Source: CBFGRV01 sp965651265 (GTDB lineage Bacteria > Bacteroidota > Rhodothermia > Rhodothermales > VXPQ01). From it: a stretch of DNA of 16,319 bases. Every line of letters begins with the position of its first letter. Positions within the stretch are counted from its first letter, which is position 1. Under the pieces are notes generated by a model. The model had not been told where the DNA came from, made no database searches, and worked only from the letters and a program-made list of their open reading frames with translations. Positions 6,936 through 12,357 of this stretch are shown here, one piece after another. Location of the stretch: contig CBFGRV010000063.1 in NCBI GenBank assembly GCA_965651265.1, positions 1 to 16,319 of the forward strand. Reading direction: 5' to 3'. The position numbers and the translations under genes were made by a program.

Positions 6936-7496
6936 TCAGTTTAGTCTCGGATCCTCGGGGAAATTAGCGAGCACCGCGTACTCTCCGCCCATCCGTCGGA
7001 GGATCTTGCGCCACAACTCTTCCGGCTCGTCGTCGAAGACCGTCTCGGCGCTGCCGGGTGCGAGAATCCACCCGCCGCTCTCGATCTCCATCTCGAGCTG
7101 ATCGGGTGACCAGCCCGCGTAGCCGAGGAAAAATCGGACCCGTGACGACATATCCTCGTTCTCGTCGAGGAAGGCTCTCAGGATGTCGAAGTCACCGCCC
7201 CACGACACGCCGCCAGCTATCGGGATCGAATTGGGAATCTCGTCGCCGAAAGAATGGAGAAAGTGCAGCGTGTCGGTCTGCACCGGGCCGCCTTGCCAGA
7301 GCGGGAGCTGCGTGCCGTCGAGTCCCTCCAGCACATCAGAAAGGTGAACGCCGAGCGGCCTGTTGAGGATGAGCCCGAAGCTGCCCTCGGCGCCGTGCTC
7401 ACAGAGGAATACGACGGAACGCCTGAAGTTCGGATCCATCAGGTTGGGCGGCGCGATCAGGAGACGTCCGGCAACGGGATTTGGGGCGTTTCCCAT
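6936..7496 (-). CDS. AlgH/YqgE family protein (UPF0301)
   Basis: The 186-residue length is the usual one. The family signature is intact: GRLLIAPPNLMDPNFRRSV, followed by VVFLCEHGAEGSFGLILNRPLG (28-49), LWQGGPVQTDTLHFLH and the later FLGYAGWSPDQLEMEIESGGWI block. AlgH/YqgE proteins are widespread and cytoplasmic with no established biochemical activity; the name AlgH comes from alginate regulation in Pseudomonas, which need not apply here. The start lies 4 bp after the stop of the 139-residue upstream gene, so the two are co-transcribed and probably translationally linked. Confidence 0.95.
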   Translation of the reverse strand: MGNAPNPVAGRLLIAPPNLMDPNFRRSVVFLCEHGAEGSFGLILNRPLGVHLSDVLEGLDGTQLPLWQGGPVQTDTLHFLHSFGDEIPNSIPIAGGVSWGGDFDILRAFLDENEDMSSRVRFFLGYAGWSPDQLEMEIESGGWILAPGSAETVFDDEPEELWRKILRRMGGEYAVLANFPEDPRLN

Positions 7497-7500
7497 CCCC

Positions 7501-7920
7501 TCAAGCCGCCTTCTCGAGCGCGCGAAGGGCGCCGCACCACCAGTCTGAATCGCGCGTGATGGATGTCACGGTCAAGTCGCGGAAATGAGGAACGAGCGTG
7601 ACTAGAACTTGAGGCAGCTCGGACCACTGATCGCTCAGGATGAGCTTCTCCAAATCGTCGGCGGCCTTGCGGCTCCATCTCCACTTCTCGCGCAGATTCT
7701 CCGCCTTCTTCCAGTAGTTCCTTTCGTCCCACGCCTGAGCGCTCTCTTCGATGGTTGCGTAGATGCCTCTCAAGTTGAAGACGAGAAAGGCGGCCATATC
7801 CTTCGCCTCCCCATCGAATCGGGAGCGCTGAGCGAGAAGACGAAGCACTTCGGCACACGACCGCATGTGGGCGTGGCGCTTCTTCGCGGGCGTTTCGCCC
7901 GTTGCAATGATTCTTGCCAT
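7501..7920 (-). CDS. Conserved-looking helical protein of unknown function
   Basis: I do not recognise this 139-residue protein. It has no signal peptide or membrane segment. The composition is charged and helical, with heptad-like stretches (EVLRLLAQRSRF, AENLREKWRWSRKAADDLEKLIL) and several Trp in the central and C-terminal parts (AQAWDERNYW, KWRW, DQWSE, DSDWWCGAL). It starts with MARIIATGETPAKKRHAHMRS, a basic N-terminus. Reasons to accept it as real: it fits exactly between murJ and algH on the same strand with a 4-bp gap to algH, has a good Bacteroidota-type -7 element 30 bp upstream, and its codon composition matches its neighbours. It may be a small helical bundle; the partner or role cannot be inferred beyond linkage to algH. 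Confidence 0.75.
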   Translation of the reverse strand: MARIIATGETPAKKRHAHMRSCAEVLRLLAQRSRFDGEAKDMAAFLVFNLRGIYATIEESAQAWDERNYWKKAENLREKWRWSRKAADDLEKLILSDQWSELPQVLVTLVPHFRDLTVTSITRDSDWWCGALRALEKAA

Positions 7921-7949
7921 GTGATTCCAGGGATGTTCGATTCGCCCGC

Positions 7950-7986
7950 CAAAGATAAGGCATGCCGTTCACCGAAATCGGCCAAA
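7950..7986 (-). promoter_or_regulatory. Putative Bacteroidota-type promoter for the 139-residue gene and algH
   Basis: On the minus strand, TATCTTTG (7957-7950) is a perfect match to the Bacteroidota -7 element TAnnTTTG. A TTTG lies 25 bp upstream (7986-7983), slightly further than the usual 17-23 bp. Transcription would start near 7943, leaving a leader of about 23 nt before the ATG at 7920. The -7 match is seen; the -33 assignment is weak. Confidence 0.45.
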
Positions 7987-8002
7987 ACAGCCCCGTTTTC
8001 GG
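7982..8002 (-). terminator. Possible hairpin downstream of murJ
   Basis: CCAAAAC (7982-7988) can pair with GTTTT-c-GG (7995-8002) with a one-base bulge and a six-base GC-rich loop, about 48 nt after the murJ stop. There is no run of U after it on the minus strand, so it is a poor intrinsic terminator. It overlaps the proposed -33 box of the next promoter. Confidence 0.25.
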
Positions 8003-8049
8003 CGCTGAGTCGGTGGATTCCGGGCGCTCCGGCGCATCGTTCCCGGCTC

Positions 8050-9825
8050 TCACCCGTTGCGCCCGCGGCGCATGAAGCGCCCTATCCAGGCTTCCAGTTC
8101 TGGCGCATTCTGCAGATAGGAGGCGCCAAAGTAGACGAACACGTACATGAGCAGGACGAGGACCGCCTTGGCCGCTACATGCCAGCCGGGCAGGACGAGC
8201 CACACGACGAGTGCAGGCACACATGCGAAGGCGGCTGTGGCAATCATGCGTCGAATACGGTCCCAGGGGAGCGTGACGACGGGGACCATCGAGCGAAGGG
8301 CACGCAGCAGACGCCACAACTCCACCCACGCGCCGAGCGTCGTTCCGAGCGCCAACCCCGCGCTCCCCAGATAGAGCAGCCTGTCCTCCGGCGGCTCAAC
8401 CGAGAGTCCGAGCGGCGCGCCCCACGTATTCACCACACCGGATACGGAGAACTGATCGAGGAGGAGCATGAGCGGAATGGCTGCCGCCGACGACACGACC
8501 ACGCGCAGCACGGCGATCTTCGCCGGTGTCTTCGTGTTGTTCAGCGCGTAGAACGCGTTCTGCAGCAGACGCGACATCGTCGTGGCCAGTAGCCCGAGTG
8601 AGTATCCGGCCAGCACGAGATACACGAGCCACTGGTCGCTCAGCCCGAACTCGCCAGTCTGGAAAATCGCGCCGACCACCAGATAGCCGAACACCAGATA
8701 GCCGATCAGCGTCGGGACGGTCATGAAGAGCATCTGACCCATCGAACGCTGAAGGCGCGCCATGAAGGCTTGGATCTTTTCCGAGCTGAAGCGAGATAGC
8801 TCGGGCAGCTCAGACGCCGCCACCGACAACCCGAACAGGCTCACGGGCAGGATGTAGAGCATCAGCGCGTATCGCAGGGACGAAACCGCTCCCGCCGCAA
8901 GAAAAGACGCCAGAACGGTGTCGAGATATCCGGATAGTTGATATACGCCGCGTCCGGCCACGACGGGTCCAAACGCCCGGAGGGCTGCCTTGACGCCCTC
9001 CACTCGCATCGAGATCGAAACTCGAAATCCCTTCAGAACTCGCAGAACGAGGGGAAGCTGCACGAGGAACTGGAGCAGTCCACCCAGTAGAGCACCAAAG
9101 AACGCCGCGAACAGAAGCCGCCTGCGCGCTTCGAGATCGACGTTCTCCAAGGTCCAGACGCTCACATCCGGATCCAGAGCGACCCATCCGACCACAAAAA
9201 GCGCCGAGATGATGGCCATATTCCAGATGACCGGGGCGAAATATGGCAGGAAGAACCGGCGATGGCTGTTCAACACCCCCAGGCACCATGCCGAGAGCAC
9301 GAGGAAGCCGGTCATCGGGAAGATGATTCGAACGGCCTGAACGGCAACCTCAAACCGATTGATGGGAAGCGTACCGGCCGCCACCCTGGCCGCATCCTGA
9401 AGAAACCCCGGCGTGAAGATGGCCACGATCGGTTCGGCAAACACGAACCCAAACGCCGACAGCACGAGCGCGGCCACGACGAGCAGCCCGAAAATCGCCC
9501 CCGCGAATCGCCCCGCATCCTCCTCGCGGCCTTCGGCGAGCATCCGTGAATAGATCGGGATGAATGCGGCCGAGATGGTACCCTCACCCAGCAGATTCTG
9601 CAGCAGGTTCGGTAGTCGAAACGCCACCTGGAGCACGTCGGCGTGAACGCCAACGCCGAAGAAATGCGCGAAGGCCCTCTCGCGAACGAAGCCGACGATC
9701 CGGCTCGTGAAGATGCCGGCCGCCACCGTGCCAGCAGCGCTCCGTCCGGAGACGGCAAACTCGTCGGAGGCCGGAGCCTCGTAGTCTTCCAGCGCTCGAG
9801 GATGGTCGCTTCCGGGCTCAGACAT
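8050..9825 (-). CDS. murJ: Lipid II flippase MurJ (MviN family)
   Basis: MurJ flips the peptidoglycan precursor lipid II across the inner membrane. This 591-residue multi-pass protein has the family N-terminus: AAGTVAAGIFTSRIVGFVRERAF with the conserved Arg residues, then HADVLQVAFRLPNLLQNLLGEGTISAAFIPIYSRML. About 14 hydrophobic segments follow. It is longer than E. coli MurJ (511 residues), owing to a hydrophilic N-terminal tail of about 27 residues and looser loops around VALDPDVSVWTLENVDLEARRR and QFSVSGVVNTWGAPLGLSVEPPEDR. I chose the ATG at 9825; the frame is open to 9924, but that part overlaps aroQ and does not look like MurJ. It overlaps the aroQ stop by 8 bp, implying coupled translation. 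Confidence 0.95.
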   Translation of the reverse strand: MSEPGSDHPRALEDYEAPASDEFAVSGRSAAGTVAAGIFTSRIVGFVRERAFAHFFGVGVHADVLQVAFRLPNLLQNLLGEGTISAAFIPIYSRMLAEGREEDAGRFAGAIFGLLVVAALVLSAFGFVFAEPIVAIFTPGFLQDAARVAAGTLPINRFEVAVQAVRIIFPMTGFLVLSAWCLGVLNSHRRFFLPYFAPVIWNMAIISALFVVGWVALDPDVSVWTLENVDLEARRRLLFAAFFGALLGGLLQFLVQLPLVLRVLKGFRVSISMRVEGVKAALRAFGPVVAGRGVYQLSGYLDTVLASFLAAGAVSSLRYALMLYILPVSLFGLSVAASELPELSRFSSEKIQAFMARLQRSMGQMLFMTVPTLIGYLVFGYLVVGAIFQTGEFGLSDQWLVYLVLAGYSLGLLATTMSRLLQNAFYALNNTKTPAKIAVLRVVVSSAAAIPLMLLLDQFSVSGVVNTWGAPLGLSVEPPEDRLLYLGSAGLALGTTLGAWVELWRLLRALRSMVPVVTLPWDRIRRMIATAAFACVPALVVWLVLPGWHVAAKAVLVLLMYVFVYFGASYLQNAPELEAWIGRFMRRGRNG

Positions 9826-10270
9826 CCGAGTCCGCTGAGCTCCTTCGCGATCGCCCGACGAAATAGCGCACGGCCAGATCGTAGCCCATCGCACCGAGGC
9901 CGGAGATCTGGCCCACGCACACACCCGCGATCAACGAGCGATGCCTGAAAGCCTCCCTCGCATGAATGTTCGAGAGATGCACCTCGATAACCGGCACGCC
10001 CGCTGCCGTGACGGCATCGCGAATCGCGACGGAGGTGTGCGTGAATCCGCCCGGATTGAACACGATCCCGCTGGTCCCGTCCGAAGCCGCTGCGTGGATT
10101 CGATCGATCAGCTCACCTTCATGATTACTCTGGAAGAACTGGACGTCCAAATCCGAATAGTTCGATCGGATCAAGGACTCGATGTCCGAGAGCGTCGTGC
10201 TCCCATAGACCTCCGGCTCGCGCGTACCGAGGAGATTCAGATTGGGTCCATTGAGGATCAGCAGCTTCAC
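9818..10270 (-). CDS. aroQ: Type II 3-dehydroquinate dehydratase
   Basis: Catalyses dehydration of 3-dehydroquinate to 3-dehydroshikimate, step three of the shikimate pathway. The 150-residue protein carries every signature of the dodecameric type II enzyme: LILNGPNLNLLGTREPEVYG (4-23) with the catalytic R17 and Y22 on the active-site lid, FNPGGFTHTSVAIRDA (71-86) with N72 and H78, and EVHLSNIHAREAFRHRS (97-112) with the acid His H98, followed by SLIAGVCVGQISGLGAMGY. The last 12 residues (SRRSSADSDV tail) are an extra polar end that overlaps the murJ start. It begins 92 bp after the metallo-beta-lactamase-fold gene, so it may have its own promoter, but I found no clear one. Confidence 0.97.
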   Translation of the reverse strand: MKLLILNGPNLNLLGTREPEVYGSTTLSDIESLIRSNYSDLDVQFFQSNHEGELIDRIHAAASDGTSGIVFNPGGFTHTSVAIRDAVTAAGVPVIEVHLSNIHAREAFRHRSLIAGVCVGQISGLGAMGYDLAVRYFVGRSRRSSADSDV

Positions 10271-10362
10271 GATATCTCAGGTGTCGTTGAATGCCAACGA
10301 TTGTTCCGCCGCACCGGACGTCCGATTGCGCCCTCGCATCGATGAGCCGCCAATATACACAT

Positions 10363-11166
10363 TCAGCATAGCCGGCTCTCTCCATCGAGCCGGATCGTAA
10401 AACTCAGTCCGTCGTGTGCGAGGTTCATCCCATCCGGTAACCGGGCGTCCGTCTCCGCATGGAGTACACTGTGCGTCATGTGTATGAAGTACGTCTGACG
10501 CGCGCCGATCCGACCGGCGACCTCTACGGCGTCGTCGATGGTGAAGTGTGTCGGATGATAGTCATCGCGCAAAGCATCCAGCACGAGCACGTCAAGCCCT
10601 CGAAGGAGATCGAAGCTTTCCTTGGGGATGAAATTCGTGTCCGTGAGGTAGGCGAAGTTGCCCACGCGATACCCGAAGAGCGGCAGGTCACCGTGGTGGA
10701 CATCGACGGGCACGATCTCGACGGATTGCTCCGGATCGATGCGACTCGGGACGCGGAAGGGAGCCTCGACCACTTCGAGTACCAGATCAGGCACGCCCGG
10801 ATACGATCCATCCTGGAAGATGTACCTGAACATCCGGCGAAGAACCTCGGCCGTGTTGGCCCTGGCATAGCACGGAATCGGCCGGCTGTTTCGGAAAAAG
10901 AAGGGACGAAGATCGTCCAGCCCCACGATGTGATCGAAATGATGGTGCGTAAACAGCACCGCATCCACATGCCGAAGTCCTTCCCGGAGGGCCTGGGCAC
11001 GAAAATCGGGACCCGTGTCGATGACGATGTTGAGGCCGTCGTATTCGACGAGGCACGAGCACCGCGTTCGCCGGTCGCGCAGGTCGGAGGACGTACATAC
11101 GCGGCAGCCGCAGCCGATGACCGGAATTCCCGTGGACGTCCCCGTTCCGAGGAGCGTGACGCGCAT
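10363..11166 (-). CDS. Metallo-beta-lactamase-fold hydrolase, PhnP-like
   Basis: This 267-residue cytoplasmic enzyme has the metal-binding THHHFDHIVGLDDLR (73-87; H74, H76, D78, H79), a further His in VHHGD (156-160), the bridging Asp in LTDTN (D176) and the final His residues in FIHMTHS (H229, H232). The N-terminus, LGTGTSTGIPVIGCGCRVC, carries C19, C21 and C24, matching the extra Zn-binding CxCxxC of PhnP (phosphoribosyl cyclic phosphodiesterase). The DRRTRCSCLVE stretch also fits that group. No phn genes are nearby, so a phosphonate role is doubtful; a general cyclic-phosphate or nucleotide phosphodiesterase is the safer reading. I start at the ATG at 11166, the typical MRVTLLGTGTS beginning. 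An ATG at 11184 would overlap the previous gene by 8 bp and is also plausible. Confidence 0.9.
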   Translation of the reverse strand: MRVTLLGTGTSTGIPVIGCGCRVCTSSDLRDRRTRCSCLVEYDGLNIVIDTGPDFRAQALREGLRHVDAVLFTHHHFDHIVGLDDLRPFFFRNSRPIPCYARANTAEVLRRMFRYIFQDGSYPGVPDLVLEVVEAPFRVPSRIDPEQSVEIVPVDVHHGDLPLFGYRVGNFAYLTDTNFIPKESFDLLRGLDVLVLDALRDDYHPTHFTIDDAVEVAGRIGARQTYFIHMTHSVLHAETDARLPDGMNLAHDGLSFTIRLDGESRLC

Positions 11167-11176
11167 GGATTCGGCG

Positions 11177-11467
11177 CTATTCATCCTCGCCGTTGTCCGC
11201 AGGTATGGATGCTCCGCGACTCCAGATTTCCTCCAGCGCGCTTCGCACGGCGGGCCGGAGGAAGACGCCATCGATCGGAAGGCCCTGCAGGCTTTCGGCG
11301 AGCACGACGAGTTGCGCCTCGGGCAGATGCCGCTTGTTGAGCATTATGATGTCTTCTCCGCCGATCGTGCAGCGGCCTCCCCGGAAGTTGCCCTTCTCCA
11401 CGCGCACCTCGTACCCGAGCTGGCCGGCAGCCCGCTTGAGTTCCTCGATGATCTGCTGTGTCTTCAT
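11177..11467 (-). CDS. Small conserved-looking protein of unknown function (96 residues)
   Basis: The protein begins MKTQQIIEELKRAAGQLGYEVRVEKGNFRGGRC and continues IGGEDIIMLNKRHLPEAQLVVLAESLQGL. It therefore has a helix, a strand pair with a Gly-rich turn holding a single Cys (C33), a second strand/helix unit and a Pro/Arg segment (FLRPAVRSALEEIW). There is no signal peptide or membrane segment. I have no named family or function for it. It lies 45 bp after the small outer-membrane protein gene and 10 bp before the hydrolase start (or overlaps it by 8 bp with the upstream ATG), so it sits in the same operon. The well-formed amphipathic pattern and tight spacing support a real gene. Confidence 0.8.
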   Translation of the reverse strand: MKTQQIIEELKRAAGQLGYEVRVEKGNFRGGRCTIGGEDIIMLNKRHLPEAQLVVLAESLQGLPIDGVFLRPAVRSALEEIWSRGASIPADNGEDE

Positions 11468-11512
11468 TCGTCACATCGTAAGGCCGATCCGAAGCTGCAC
11501 CCGGGCGGGCAG

Positions 11513-12250
11513 TTACCAGTTGAGCCCCAAGCTGATCGTGTGCTCGGAGCCGACGTAATCGAACAGGTCGTCGGTCTGCCCGATCAGGAGCTCCGATGCT
11601 CCCACATTCCAGACCTGCGCCCTGTATCCGTAGGAGACCGACACCCCGAATCGGTCAGCGATCTCGATTGCCTTGATCTCGACGATGCCATCGAAAAGAT
11701 AGGAGCTTCCGGCCGTATCACCGAAAGCGTGTAGGGCTAATCCGATCGAAGGCATCGCGCGCGCGACGGCGCTCACATGATCAGAGAACTCGGCCGCATA
11801 CGACAATCCCGCCCCCAGACCGAGTACGGTCACGTTGAAGCCGTCCACGAGAGAATCCTCACTTCCTTCGGGTACGACTCGCCTGTAGTTGGAGACGATT
11901 CCTATGGGCACGGCGAGCCCCGTGGTGCGGTTGGTCAGCCAGAGATTGCCCCACGTCGAGATGGAAGCCTGAAGCAGCCTGAGCTCGCGACCGCCTGCAT
12001 CGGTGTCCCGACCATATGCTACCGAAGCGCGCAGATTCGGCTGCGAGTATAGCAGGCCGTAGGCGGGAGCCGCATAGTCGAATCGGGCCGGAGGTTCGCC
12101 GCCGCCCCGGTAATCAAAGTCGATCATCACATAGGCGAAAGACAGCGAACGCACGGCCTGTGGCCGCTGGACGGCATACGAAAACATCTGCGCCCGCGCC
12201 GGCGCAGCCGCGATAGCAGCAAGGAACGCGATCACGGCGACTATGCCCAT
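11513..12250 (-). CDS. Small outer-membrane beta-barrel protein candidate
   Basis: With the ATG at 12250 the protein is 245 residues. It starts with a clean signal peptide (MGIVAVIAFLAAIAAAPARA, cleavage before Q21) and ends in SLGLNW, an aromatic-terminated strand typical of outer-membrane barrels. In between, alternating patterns such as LRASVAYGRDTD, FGVSVSYGYRAQVWNVG and GLGAGLSYAAEFSDHVSAVARAM suggest 8-12 strands. No specific family is recognised. The frame is also open upstream to a GTG at 12361 that overlaps the RNase stop. That version would put 37 basic residues before the signal peptide, and its codons run through a heptamer repeat seen in intergenic DNA elsewhere in the window, so I prefer 12250. 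It is on the same strand as, and 107 bp after, the RNase E/G gene. Confidence 0.8.
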   Translation of the reverse strand: MGIVAVIAFLAAIAAAPARAQMFSYAVQRPQAVRSLSFAYVMIDFDYRGGGEPPARFDYAAPAYGLLYSQPNLRASVAYGRDTDAGGRELRLLQASISTWGNLWLTNRTTGLAVPIGIVSNYRRVVPEGSEDSLVDGFNVTVLGLGAGLSYAAEFSDHVSAVARAMPSIGLALHAFGDTAGSSYLFDGIVEIKAIEIADRFGVSVSYGYRAQVWNVGASELLIGQTDDLFDYVGSEHTISLGLNW

Positions 12251-12261
12251 CGACAGGATCC

Positions 12262-12282
12262 GTCCCCCTTCCCCCGTCTCCC
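12262..12282 (-). repeat. Three-unit heptamer repeat in the leader of the small outer-membrane protein
   Basis: On the minus strand three perfect 7-bp units follow each other: GGGAGAC (12282-12276), GGGGGAA (12275-12269) and GGGGGAC (12268-12262). The same units (GGGGGAC, GGGAGAC, GGGGGAG) close the heptamer array at 2558-2578. The repeat ends 11 bp before the ATG at 12250 and may serve as a distant purine-rich ribosome binding region. Confidence 0.6.
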
Positions 12283-12357
12283 GTCGGCACCGGAATCTAC
12301 GCCAGACCCGACGTAGAGCTCTGACCGCGATCTCCACTCCGAGATCTCCCTCTCCTT

